This document shows, piece after piece, positions 46,082 through 56,701 of a stretch of 64,000 nt of DNA. Positions within the stretch are counted from its first letter, which is position 1. Every line of letters begins with the position of its first letter. Under the pieces are notes generated by a model. The model did not search any database, was not told the DNA's origin, and saw only the letters and a program-made list of their open reading frames with translations. The position numbers and the translations under genes are program-made. The stretch is from Cryptomeria japonica. Lineage: Eukaryota > Streptophyta > Pinopsida > Cupressales > Cupressaceae. The DNA lies in assembly GCF_030272615.1 (NCBI RefSeq), contig NC_081406.1:237749922-237813921 (forward strand), given 5' to 3'.

Positions 46082-46345
46082 TATTTTTTGAATCTAATAT
46101 GCATTAATAACAAAAAATTAAAAACAATGAATTTACATTCTAATTGGGAATATAATTTATCAAATGCATAGAATAGATAAAAAAAATTGATCTCATACCT
46201 CTTTCCATTGTGCATGTGTTTGATTTTTAAAAACCCCATTCGTGTATCGTTTAGCTTGAAACCCTTAAAGTATTTTTTCTTGCAGTCATGGGTGAAAATG
46301 ACCTAGTGGCCACAGTCAACCAAAAAAAATTATTGACAGAAAAAC

Positions 46346-46470
46346 ACGTATGGGGTTTTGAAAACTAAACCGCGTACACATTTAGTATAAGAAAAACCCT
46401 GTATGCGATTTTGCTTCACTTAGGCTCGACAAAATGAGCCAAAATGCGTATGGGGTTTTTAAAATTTAAA
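46346..46470 (+). repeat. Right subterminal repeats of the TIR element
   Basis: cacgtatggggtttt, aaaccctgtatgcg (inverted) and gcgtatggggttttt; related to the left subterminal motifs. Confidence 0.6.
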
Positions 46471-46509
46471 ATAACTTGTGCACATTTTGTGTTTTTCCAA
46501 TTTTTTTGG

Positions 46510-46555
46510 GGGGGGTGTGTCCACTTTTTTGCACACTATCCTTCTGCACACACCC
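46510..46555 (-). repeat. Right terminal inverted repeat
   Basis: The reverse complement reads gggtgtgtgcag...agtgtgcaaaaaa gtggacac, matching the left end. Confidence 0.65.
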
Positions 46556-46795
46556 TACTCTACAAATATATTGTAATTTGTTATTAATTTTTGAATAATA
46601 TATTGGGCGGCTTTTGGAGTGTGAGGTTTTTCTCTCGAAAGGGTTTTCCCCAAGTAAATCTGTGTTGTGGTATGCATGTTATTTAAGTTTATTTCTCTTA
46701 AGTTTTTGTAATTTGTGAGGATATGTAAAAAAACTTGCATTACCCTCCTATCAAGGTTAGTGTAGGAAGTTGTTCTGCTACTTAACTTCCTTATA
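46556..46795 (+). repeat. Copia-B 3' LTR, second part
   Basis: Resumes at ctctacaaatat and runs through tttctctcgaaagggttttcc to acttccttata, the decayed LTR end. Confidence 0.88.
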
Positions 46796-47389
46796 CCAGT
46801 ATCAATTGGGAGACTAATTCATAAACTTAAAATGAGACACAAGTCACTTACCTACATAAGGACCTATGAATCAAAGAAGCAATGAAGTAAGGGTTGCACA
46901 CGTCAATCCCTAATTTTGAAGGGAATTTGTCATCCCATTAGGCTGATTGAATCATTGCGCATCTAGTTTTCCTACCATGAGTCTAGTAGGTCAAAAAACT
47001 AAGGAGATCCAACTTGAATCAAATCAGAGATTACCATTAAATTCGTCACAATTCTACATGAAATAAAATTCATACTTTCATTCTTATATTTTAATGAATT
47101 TTGAGACTATTAATTATTTCCTATTTGCAAATATTGTGGCAAATGAGTTCTCAGTTTTACATCTATGTGAATGGTGAAAGATTAATTTTCAATTTGGACA
47201 AGTTTGTAACATTTACAATTTGCACTTGTAGCACCTACAATTTACATCACAAACCTAAGATTTAAATTTATCAAGTTAGCTATTGTTGTTGAGTAGATGT
47301 TATTGTTTCATTTGAAATTCTAGATCTATAACTAGTTATTCAATTGTAAATCCCAATTTAAGTCATCAAATAATGTGATGAAAGGAAGG
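46796..47389. other. Unassigned AT-rich DNA
   Basis: I see no ORF, repeat or element end here. Confidence 0.5.
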
Positions 47390-47829
47390 TGTACTTGAGT
47401 GATGATTCTTATTGAAATTTTGTTGGTCATGATAATGTTAAAATCATATTTCATCATGCTAAAGGAAAAATATATTAATGGTGTTGCATAACCCTAGATT
47501 AGTAAAGCAATTATTATTTGTGAAAAAACTAATGGATATGGATGTACAAGTAGTATTTTTTGATGCCATATGTAAGATGGTTAGAGGTTCTATGGTGAAT
47601 GCTAAATGTGTCAAATGTGACATATTGTATAATCTTGATGTATGCCTTATTGAATGCAAAAGTACATCTATGAAAACTAACTTTGTGACTATTTCATTAG
47701 AAAAAAAATAGGTTTCATCTTTAACTGACATTTTAATTGACATTTGGCATCTAGATACCTAAGCATGATCCTTTTTTAAATTAATACTACCTATAGAGAA
47801 GACTTTGTTATGAAACTAAATATTATAAC
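47390..47829 (+). pseudogene. Relic of a Tnt1-like Copia polyprotein
   Basis: Aligns with Copia-A 21320-21740, between the protease and pre-integrase regions (gtgtacttgagtgatgattc, LVKQLLFVKKLMDMDVQVVF). It is diverged and interrupted at about 47830 by the LTR of Gypsy-2. Confidence 0.75.
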
Positions 47830-48902
47830 TGTGTGTGAAAAGTGGACCTGTATCTGTAACTGGAATACACAACACTTCAATTAAGTCATTAGATGCATGG
47901 TTAGTAAATCAATATTAAATGAATAATAAACCATTACAAAGCGACCCATTGCGTTCTAGTAGATGTGAGTTTAGATTGCTCTCAGATTGCTAACCTATCC
48001 AGTGACCAGACAACACCTAAACGAAGGATTTTTAATCTATATGAGCATGGATTTAAGCTAGATGAATGGAAGATTAATCTAACAAGATTTACGCAATAAA
48101 TGAGATAAATGATCTAAATATGTATGCAATAACTAATATGTGAATATCTAAATGAACAAATATTATTGAACCTAGAGAAAAACAACATGATAAAAATATA
48201 TTCTCCAGGATCCTTGAATGAGAGATGAAGGCCTGAATTTATAGAAAATTTAGAAAGAAACCAAAGGCTGAGATCAAATGATGATGAGCGGTCAAGATTT
48301 TCAAAGAGGAAGCACAATCCAGGTGAATTGATGCGATTCGATGCTTTTTTCAGTTTTTAAAGGAAATTGAACTAAAATTAAGATAAAATCAGGAAAAAAC
48401 TGATTTATTCTCTATTTCATTCAATTTTAATATTTAATTGTTTTAATTGCTTTCTTTGAGATTATTTATCAATTTTTAATTTGTTTTTCAAGATTATCTC
48501 CAATTGATTTCTTTTCTCAATTTTTAATTCTTTTTTTGGTCAATTAATTCCTTTTTTGATTTATTTCCATTTTTGAAAATTTGTGCTCATAATTTCCAAT
48601 TCCTCTTTCTTGATTTGTTTCCTTTTTTGAAGATTTGATGGCAAATTGATTTATTAAATTAAATAAGCTAGGATATTTAATAAAATAAATAAGATAATTG
48701 TTTAAAAATGATTTACTTGGAATGGTCAATTAATTAAATAAATATTTAATTAATATTGAGTGATTAATTTTCCATGTGACATTTGATGATTTTAGAAATT
48801 AATTGTGTGCTCAAGATTTATTTAATTGCCTTTGGTTAGGACCTTGGTGATGTTGTCGAGATTAGGGGCTCATGTTTAGATGACCATTTTTAGGGTATTA
48901 CA
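47830..48902 (-). repeat. Gypsy-2 3' LTR
   Basis: On the minus strand it begins TGTAATACCC after the PPT. It has the same attaaat-rich first part as the Gypsy-1 LTR and a TATA box (minus TATAAATT, 48237-48244). The left end is approximate and no second LTR is visible in the window. Confidence 0.75.
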
Positions 48903-48917
48903 TTTACCCCTCTTTGA
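48903..48917 (-). promoter_or_regulatory. Gypsy-2 polypurine tract
   Basis: Minus strand TCAAAGAGGGGTAAA next to the LTR, close to the Gypsy-1 PPT. Confidence 0.8.
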
Positions 48918-48973
48918 ATTAATGTGCGAGCAGTGCGTTGGTTCAAAGAATAGTTGATGTCTAGGAGATACTA

Positions 48974-49520
48974 GTTCTAAACTTGATTGATCATGAACTA
49001 GATGAAGAGCGAGATGTTTATCTTGTTTCAAAGTGACGAAGTTGAATGAAGTTTGATTAAAGCGATACCGTTCCCAAACTTGATTGAAATTAGGAACGAT
49101 AGAAAACAAAGATACCGAACTTGAACTTGATTGATCAAGAAGCGGATCTTACTGATCTAGAACTTGATTGATCTAGACACAACAAGTGATGATAAAAATC
49201 GATCTTGAACTTGATTGATCAACATACGATGAGCGAAGATAAACTGTCTAGCTTGATCCAAAGCGATGAATACTGAACACCTGCTTAGATTGAGTGTGAT
49301 CAAAGACACTCTTTAAATCCTTGATTGAGTTTAAATGAATAATCATCTTGATGAAAAGCGATGAAACTGATTAACGTTAAGAGATCTATTTAGGTAAAAG
49401 ACAAATATCAACTTGATTTGAAGCGATGAAACTGATATGCCCCTAGAGATTGATTTGATTTAGATGATCGAGAGATATCAACTTGATATAAAGCGATGAA
49501 GTTGAGATGCCCCTAGCGAT
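48974..49520 (+). repeat. Degenerate aacttgat...aagcgatga repeats
   Basis: About ten units at 40-60 bp spacing contain aacttgattgatc and/or aagcgatgaa (48974, 49114, 49163, 49205, 49250, 49346, 49410, 49470). They lie between the PPT and the antisense gene. No coding sense. Confidence 0.75.
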
Positions 49521-49984
49521 GAGGTCTTATTTGATTTGCTTTAGTTGAAAAAGATGTTTTGCTCGACTTTCGATGAAGATTTGAAAATTTTCCTCGACAT
49601 TTGAAGATGTGAGGTCATAAGGTCACGAATATGCCCCCTCGGGAGTGAAATCGAAAGATAGCGAGGGTAAATGATATTGAGCACAAATTGATTCCGAGGA
49701 ATTTTTGAAAATTTTGCATTGATTGATAAGAAATTGAATGCAAAGTTGATTTGTAGAAATTAAATTGAGATTCAGCATTGATTTATGAGAAATTGAGTGC
49801 AATTAAAGAAGAGAGAATGAGCCTTTGATGAAAAGCGCTAAGTGGTCCATACTTTGTGAAATTGACTAGCAAATTGATCTCGAATTTTGATTTCGATCCC
49901 AAAAATAGAGTCAGAATGGGCAAATTAGCTAAGGGTACAACTTTTCATGACCATCGAAGCAAGTTGAAAAATTAGGTTTTTGGC
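49521..49984. other. Gypsy-2 spacer upstream of its PMD-like gene
   Basis: AT-rich, no ORF or clear repeat seen. Confidence 0.5.
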
Positions 49985-49990
49985 TATATA
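49985..49990 (+). promoter_or_regulatory. Candidate TATA box of the Gypsy-2 PMD-like gene
   Basis: ggctatatatggg, about 80 bp upstream of the exon 1 ATG. Confidence 0.45.
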
Positions 49991-50065
49991 TGGGACAAAA
50001 GTGTCATTTTCAATTCATTTTAAGCCCCCAAAGTTTGAAAATTCAAAAAGCCTTCTGCAAGAAAA

Positions 50066-50140
50066 ATGGTTGTCCCTACTCGCAAGCATCGATTCGAGCA
50101 CCAAAGACGACATAATCGATCGCGACACTATGAGCCACCA
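50066..50140 (+). CDS. PMD-like gene of Gypsy-2, exon 1 (predicted)
   Basis: 25 codons from the ATG at 50066 (MVVPTRKHRFEHQRRHNRSR...), ending in phase 0 at a consensus GTAAGT donor (50141). KHRFE aligns with residues 7-11 of the Gypsy-1 exon 1, which has the same length and phase. The best acceptor is the TAG ending at 50604, which puts exon 2 in the PMD frame (intron 464 bp). Confidence 0.7.
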
Positions 50141-50234
50141 GTAAGTGATCTATCCTAAGCCTGTTATTCATTCCAAATTTGAATTTTTTTGTTGATTTTT
50201 CAAGTTTTTTGGCATGTTGAGTTTGGTTTTCTCG

Positions 50235-50470
50235 TTTTGTCATGCGAGACAGGATCCTGTCGCGTACGACAAACTGCTAAATTTTATTTTGTCATTTCAG
50301 ACCATTAGATTTGTCATTCTAGAACCACCCTTGTGTCGTACGACAACCTTCTTGAAAGACCATTTTGTCGTCTGAGGTCTAATCTTTTTTCGTTTGGGAG
50401 TATTTTGTCGTACGGGGCTCAATTCTAACTCGTACGAGTTTCTGTTCTTCTGTGTTTTGTCATTTGGAAA
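50235..50470 (+). repeat. GTCGTACGAC-type repeat array in the Gypsy-2 intron
   Basis: About ten units of ttttgtcgtacgagac type: tttgtcatgcgagac (50235), tgtcgcgtacgac (50258), tttgtcatttcagac (50288), tgtcgtacgac (50334), tttgtcgtctgaggtc (50364), tttgtcgtacggggctc (50404), ctcgtacgag (50429) and others. Typical spacing is 20-30 bp. The core gtcgtacgac is a perfect palindrome. It lies in the predicted intron, the same place as the AGCGCT array of Gypsy-1, but the motif differs. Confidence 0.85.
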
Positions 50471-50604
50471 ATAGTGAGCATTTTTAAAGGTCTAAACTTG
50501 AAATTTTGTTTTTGTAATTGACGTAGTTGGATTTGCATGATGTTTTACTCCTCTTGTAGGCTTATTTGGAATGTATTCTGATACTCCATTGTTTGATTTC
50601 GTAG

Positions 50605-52439
50605 GTTCGATTTCCTCATGTTCTCTTCAGGTGTGTTTATCCACCTACCATGACTTTAGTTTGGCAGCTATCAAAGGTTGAGAAAGCTCATATTGACTTG
50701 TGCGGCTTGACATATCTATTGAGATTACCCAATATCCATGTGAATCACGGTATGCTCACATCATTGGTAGAGAGATTCCATTTTGAGCATAACACATTTC
50801 ATTTACTAGTTGGGGAGATGACCACCACTCTCGAGGATGTATATGGGATCCTTTGTCTCCCTTTTGCTGGGGATAAGGTGGACTACGATTCCGGACACCT
50901 TCCCGAATTATAGGTAGTAAGGAATCTCTTCAGGGATTCTGATATCCTGACACAGTCCATCAGTTGGGATAGCATGATGACTAGGTATAGTGATGAGTTT
51001 CCTCTGGCTTGCTTCCTAGCAGGGTTTATTGGCTATTTTATGATGCCAGATAGAGCTCAGTAGGGATTTCAGTGTGAATGGGGCCAGATGTTGGAGAGAT
51101 TGATGGAGACCCCCTAGAGGCTTGGCTGGGGTTCATGCATATTAGCCCACATGTATTGTGAGATGCATGAGATAGTGTATAAAGAGGGCAAGAGCATGGC
51201 CACTGGTGTTTTTATCTTATAGGTTTGGGCTTGGGAGCACCTTCCAATTTATCAGCCCATTGTTGATGATAGTAGAGAGCTTGGGCAGCCAGTTGTATAT
51301 AGGTATGTCAATTACGTTACACAACCCCATCTAGGGAAGATAGATTTTTGGCGGTAGCAATTGGATGACCTGATAGCCGTAGTATGGAGGCCTTACAGAT
51401 GCTTAGAGCCATGAGATGACTGGAGGCTGGTATGCAGGGACCTTTTTGTTACTCGCCCTCTTATTGGCAGATCACAGATGATAGTGGAGCGCTTTGTAGT
51501 ATCACGAGTGATGAGGCACTATGGCCAGCCTCGAGGAGTATCACAGGAGTTTACAGCATATGCCCGATATGCTGATGAGGAGAGGCATGGGTGGTCATTG
51601 AGGTTGTCCTATGCCTTGACCATGTAGTAGCTGACTGGTCTATGGAGATTGAGATGGGATTACCTGAGTGATATTACAGATGTAGGGGTATTGCCCCAGT
51701 ATAGAGATTATTTTCAGCAGCATCCATTCCCTCATTTGATGGATCTAGTTGACCAGGCTCCTCATATTGAGGAGGTTGAGGATGATGCCCCTGCGTAGTG
51801 ACAGGGACAAGGTTAGAGGCAGGGCTAGAGATAGGGATAGAGAGCTGAGGCTCTGAGGCAGATAGGTGGTGATCCTGGTGCTAGTAGTAGCAGGGTTCCA
51901 GCTGATGTGGGACATTGAAGGGGTGAGGGTGGATCACTTGCGGGTATAGGTGTGAGATTGGGTGGGGTAGAGGAGGAGCAAGCGTCCTTAAGACAGGTCC
52001 GTCAGTAGTGAGAGGAGCAGGGTGGTGCTGGAGGTGGACAAGGGGTGGAGAGCCTATGAGAGAGTAGGGGACAGACGTTGGATGATCGAAGAGGGCACGT
52101 TTAGTGGAGCTGTAGTCACAGTTGACAGTGGCTCAGACTCAGCTGGTGAAGTGAGACTGACAACTTGGTGATCTTAGGGTTGAGCACAATCGCCAGATCT
52201 TAGAGATGAGAATAGAGATGAGAGCAGAGATAGAGTCATTGCAACAGGAGGTCCTTCACCAGACTAGTAGGGTAGCCTACTATGTTGCAGCATATAGTGT
52301 TGCAGTTCTAGTTGCGTAGCAGGTTATACCCTACTCACAGTATATGGAAAGTTCAGAGGGATCTCGGGTACCTCGTCAAGATCCCAGTCATCAGGCTCCA
52401 CCTCCTCCACCAGGCGACATGGGAGAGGCCCAGAGCTAG
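50605..52439 (+). pseudogene. PMD-like gene of Gypsy-2, exon 2, decayed
   Basis: Homologous to 35202-37181: LRLPNIHVNHGMLTSLVERF, HLLVGEMTTTLEDVYGIL, QPHLGKIDFWR and VMRHYGQPRGVSQEFTAYAR are recognisable in order. Many in-frame TAG and TGA codons and some shifts, for example at 50911, where the first long ORF ends. The part after about 51800 was a charged/Gly-rich and helical region; the trace ends with a Pro run and a TAG at 52437-52439. Unlike the Gypsy-1 copy it is not strongly GC-rich, which fits long decay by deamination. Confidence 0.78.
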
Positions 52440-52563
52440 ATATTCTTTTTGTAGCTGTGATATTTTTTTGTAGACACACCCATTTTTTGTAGCCACACGA
52501 TTCTTGCTCCGATGGAAGTTTTTATATGTCATTGGACATCATTTTGTACTCTTATACTTGATA

Positions 52564-52598
<35 letters not shown>
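52564..52598. repeat. (TA)n microsatellite
   Basis: About 17 TA units. Confidence 0.95.
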
Positions 52599-52602
<4 letters not shown>

Positions 52603-53680
52603 AGATCCGATTTGAGTTCATTATACTTGTGTTGATTCAATTTTTGAGATTCTTTCTATATGCTTTATTCTACATGTATGCATTTCTTCCCAGTAGAGAT
52701 GTATGTAATGCAACTGATCATGGATTTCTATTTTTGTTTCTTTTCATATGCAAATAGATGAATGTGCAACTAATTAATGAATAATGCAAATTTGTCATTT
52801 TTCTATGCAATAAGATGGATGCAGATGAGTGAATAATGAAATATATGAATCTATATTAAATGTTTATGTATGCAGCTAAACATCTCAAAAACACAAGTAC
52901 TCGATCGGAGAAAGATGAAAAGAGACCACTTAGCTAAAAAATGATGAAGCTTCCAGCGCTCATGCAGAAAATAAGGAGATCGTTGTTACCATATCGAAAT
53001 CACTCTAAATTCACGAGATGCAAAATGAAATGCAAAATGATATGCAAAATGAGATGCTATTCACTGGACTTTGAAAAGCTTAATTTTCATCATTGAGCAT
53101 TTTACAATTATGGTAGGCAGAATAAAGTTCATTTCTTTGCATAAGAAATATTAATTATCTTGTCCGCAATGACCCTTTTTCATTCATATCCTTGGACAAA
53201 TTTCGCAGGGACCTGGATTGCATGATAAAGAAATTTCCTCAAAATAGACAAAGAAATGATTGGAACCTCCCCGTAGCATTCAAATAAGCGGAGTTGAGGT
53301 ATGTGAGGCGATTTCACCTTGATGTGAAGGCTCTTGTCATAGACACCCAGCTAATTTAGATGTTTCCAGATCATTGGGATCATTCCTACAAGCAGAAAAC
53401 AAGAAAATATTATGCCCCCAATCCTTGCTCCTCTTGGTCACAATAGACTTCCTTGAGTTACTCAGAGGGATAATAATTGAAAACCAATATACAAGATAGC
53501 ACACAAAGAAAATTTGCATGCATAGCTCAAACTGTTTAGTGAATGTTTTCCATTTTGTTGTTTTGCTTGTTTACTCAGTGATAAAACTCTTTAGTAGTCA
53601 GGAGACAAGTGACTGACTTGGAGTGGATTACCTAAGACTAGGACATTGATCAATTTCAAGCCATGAGGGGTCCAACAAAC
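52599..53680. other. Gypsy-2 spacer between the PMD-like gene and pol
   Basis: Contains a short aaatgaaatgcaaaatgatatg triplication near 53020-53052 in less than 40 bp; otherwise I see nothing. Confidence 0.5.
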
Positions 53681-53782
53681 CAAGATGTCACAAAAACTAA
53701 AATATGTACAAGCAAAAGCAAAGACACATGAAAGTGGAAATGTCAATGTTGCGTTGATAGATGGAGCGCTTGAGTACAAGAG

Positions 53783-54020
53783 GTGCATGTTTGCCAGGTT
53801 TTCACCTGCTTGGCAAAGATATTTGTTTACCAAGGTGCCTGTCTACCAGGTTTTCACCAAGGCATTTTCTCTCTTTTTTCCTTTTTTTTCTTCTGTTTTT
53901 CTTTTTCTTTTTATCTCTTTTTTCTTCAGGACTTTTTCTGATTTTTATGATTTCTTCATGACTTTTTCTGATTTTTAGGATCTTTTTCAGGACATTTTCT
54001 GATTTTTAGGATTTTTTTTC
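53783..54020 (-). repeat. Gypsy-2 post-pol repeats
   Basis: Two copies of a (g)caccttggtaaa / aaaacctggcaaac-type motif (53783-53870) correspond to the single inverted repeat at 32437-32486. Next to them lies a tandem repeat that on the minus strand reads aaaaatcagaaaatgtcctg (53925-54020), in the position of the A-rich repeat of Gypsy-1. Confidence 0.65.
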
Positions 54021-54161
54021 AAGACATTTTAGCTACATAAACTAATAGAGCAGAGAATATTTAGGCGAAGAATTTCTTCAGATGGATGGTGTTGATCGGT
54101 TCGCAGAGTTGTTCCCCTTTCGATTGCTAGCATATGTGCTGAGCATGATGACATGATAATG

Positions 54162-55548
54162 TATGTTGTCATTGATGTCAATATGTTGAAGTATGAACCG
54201 TTATGTTGTAGAAAGCAAACTAGAAAAGAGAACTAGTATGATTATGTAAACCAGTATTTGTGAAAAAGTGAAGCGGTATGTTTGATCAAGGTGAACTGGT
54301 ATGTTGGAATGAGAACCGCTAAATGGAAGTTTTGTATCAGGGTTTTTCAGTTGATGCATTCCAAGATTGTGCGATCTAACCGATGACACACTATGATGAT
54401 TTAGCATTGTAATGAAGACCAGATAAGTGTTGCCATGTCAGCCTTGTGCGCGTGAAGGATTTCCTTGAGGATCTTGCATTGAGATTGATCCTATCTACCT
54501 CGGGAATGTGTGAAGTCTCTATAAATGATGGAGAGCACGTGATGAGTTATCAACTTCCTGAAGTGACAAAGAATGAATGTTGGAGAACGTCTTGAGATCT
54601 GTTCAAGACTATTGTATTCGATGCAGTATGATTAACGATCAAGATTGAACCGACTGGATTATAAAACCTAAATGTTTAGGGTTTAGGGTTTATGCTACCG
54701 ACCTATCTATTTCCTATAAGGTCGATGATGTTTTTCATTTTGAAGTTGTTGGCAAATGTTATGTGTGTATTCCAGTGAGTGATACTTGATTCTTGCCAGA
54801 CCAGAGAAATGTGTTGATACCTGTAGAGTGTGATTGCAAAAGAAAAGGAGCTAAAGTGGATCTGCCTTGGCATTGAGTGTTGTTATCAGATCAGTGTATT
54901 ACTTGTTGACTTCTAACCATTTCAGTAGTTAGAAAATCCCTTAACCAAGTAGCTTTAATAGGCTTTTGTGTAAATCCTTTAACAAGGTGACTTAATTCAA
55001 TGAGTTCCTCAAATCCTCTTATGAGGTAACCTTTAACCAGGTATTTAGCCATCCCTTAACTGGGTGATCCCTAGTAGGACCTATTGTAATACTCTTTAAC
55101 CGGACTAGGCTCCTAACAAAGCGGACTTCAAAAAAGTTGAAAGAGTAGCTTGTGGGTATTCATCCCCACCGTGGTTTTTCTCAGTTGGGTTTCCATGTGA
55201 AAAATATTAGTGTGTCATGTGGGATGCCTTTCATGTGATGGTTTAGTGTTTTATGTCAAAGTGGTACAACATGTTGAACTAGCAGTAATTATATTTCTGA
55301 TGATAGATTACTTGTTTATGCATAAGGGTGAAGTGGAAATGAGGTAGTAGATTGTGTGAAAAGCTAAGAGTTGTCGGTTTATGTCTTTCTCATTCTCACT
55401 ATGTTTTACCAGTAGTAATCTGATTTAGACCAGTGTTATTGCTTGCCATTCAAGTGCAGTGTTTGCAGTCAAACTGGTTGAGGGAAAGTGTTTTTGTCTG
55501 TACTGATTCACCCCCCCCCTCTCAGTGTCAATTTGGTACTAACTGTTT
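54162..55548 (+). repeat. Solo LTR, SIRE/Copia type, inserted in Gypsy-2
   Basis: Has the signature of the Copia LTRs here: an early ttgtcattgatgtcaa as in Element B, a TATA box (tataaat, 54520-54526), repeated aaatcctttaacaaggtg-type motifs as in Copia-R, ccgtggtttttctcagttggg (55170-55190) and a final C-run ctctcag. No internal region accompanies it. Ends are uncertain by about 10 bp and I found no convincing target duplication. Confidence 0.7.
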
Positions 55549-55570
55549 ATAATTTATTCATCACCGATGT

Positions 55571-56701
55571 TGAAGGTTGATAGGCATCAGAGCCAAAAGT
55601 TGTAGTAACAATATAGGGACCCAGCCAGTTGGGTTCAAACTTCCCTTTGTTGTCTCGAAACTATTGATTTTTAGGATTTTCTCTTAGAACTAGGTCACCA
55701 ACCTAAAATTCTTGGTGTCGAACCTTTTTGTTATATCGTCTGGACATTCTCTTTTGATACACTCTGAGATGATCAAACACCACTTGTTAACGCTCATCTA
55801 GCAATTCAAGCTCTTGCAATCTAGACATTCTATAGTCTTCATCAGTAACAAGATTTTGCAAAGAAACTCGTAGAGATGGTATTTCTACTTCAATAGGTAA
55901 TACTTCTTCGGACCCATACACCAAAGAAAAAGGTGTAGCCCCAGTAGGTATTCTGATACTTGTTCTATAAGCCCATAATGCTTGACTGAGCTGTAGATGC
56001 CAATCCTTCCTGGATTTGTTCACTGTTCTATGCAAGATAGTCAGTAGGCTTTTGTTAGATGCATTTGCTTCTCCATTATCTTGAGGGTAATATACTGATG
56101 ACCAGTGTTGTTTTATTTTAAATTTCTCACAAAGTTTGTCTAGATCTTTGTTCTTGAACTGTCCTCCATTGTCAGTTATAATGGATGAAGGTATACCACA
56201 CCTACAGATGATATAATTAAGAATAAAGAGAGCTACTTGTTTGCCGGTTGCTTTGATGAGCGGAACTGCTTCTACCCACTTAGTGAAGTACTCAGTGGCA
56301 GTGATAATAAATCTATGTCCATTAGATGATGCAGGATATATTTGGCCAATTAGATCAAATGCCCACTGTTGAAAGGGCCAATGTGTCACAAAGGGTATGA
56401 GATCCCTTGCTGGAGCATGGATAAGGTGCCCATGCAGTTGACACTTTTCACAAGTTTTATCAGATTTAATAGCTTCTTTCTCCATGTCTAGCCAGTAGTA
56501 GCCAGCCCTTAGTAGTTTTCGTTCTAAAGTTAGACCGTTCAAATGGGATCCACAAACACCTTCATGAACCTCAGATAATGCACGTTGGGACTCCTTAGTT
56601 TCTAGACATCTAAGCAAATTATTATCTAAACCTCGCCTGAATAGGTCGTTAGCAATGATGACGTATCGTGATGCATTTCGGATTAGGTTCCTTTTTTCAT
56701 T
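55571..56701 (-). pseudogene. Gypsy-2 integrase
   Basis: The main ORF 55787-56617 holds the zinc domain (EVHEGVCGSH...CEKCQ), Asp in AFDLIGQI and ITDNGGQF, and Glu in NGEANASN, closely matching Gypsy-1. The C-terminal GDLVLRENP region continues to about 55571 through a frameshift and a TAG; the last codons are cut near the solo LTR. It is read from an upstream TAA at 56702. Confidence 0.88.

Larger units (their letters stand above)
41874..46555. mobile_element. Candidate DNA transposon with imperfect terminal inverted repeats
   Basis: Interrupts the Copia-B LTR cleanly. The ends are imperfect inverted repeats of about 45-55 bp sharing gggt..gtgca, agtgtgcaaaaa and gtggacac. Subterminal copies of a gcgtatggggttt-like motif occur near both ends. 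No clear target duplication: the flanks cttg and ctctac join to the expected LTR sequence with two or three bases unassigned. Inside are a broken multi-exon-like coding region and a truncated Copia fragment. I cannot assign a superfamily. Confidence 0.6.
11448..46795 (+). mobile_element. Copia-B: old Tnt1-like Copia element in three pieces
   Basis: Sequence homologous to Copia-A is found at 11448-14722, 39852-41873 and 46556-46795, colinear and with no loss at the joins. The gaps are filled by Gypsy-1 and by the TIR element, and the 5' end is cut by Element B. The whole is one decayed copy of the same family as Copia-A. It is far more AT-rich than Copia-A, with many C-to-T and G-to-A changes, stops and indels. 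Confidence 0.9.

Noticed and set aside
52512..52757. ORF with an alternating Tyr/Ile run.
   Set aside because: It is the (TA)n microsatellite read in frame.
54100..54170. Possible target-site duplication gataa/tataa around the solo LTR.
   Set aside because: The LTR ends are not fixed to better than about 10 bp, and a one-mismatch 5-mer in AT-rich DNA is too weak.
55571..55605. ggcatcagagcc looks like a tRNA-Met primer-binding site after the solo LTR at 54162-55548.
   Set aside because: On the minus strand the same bases encode GSDAYQ of the Gypsy-2 integrase C-terminus, matching Gypsy-1. The likeness is chance.
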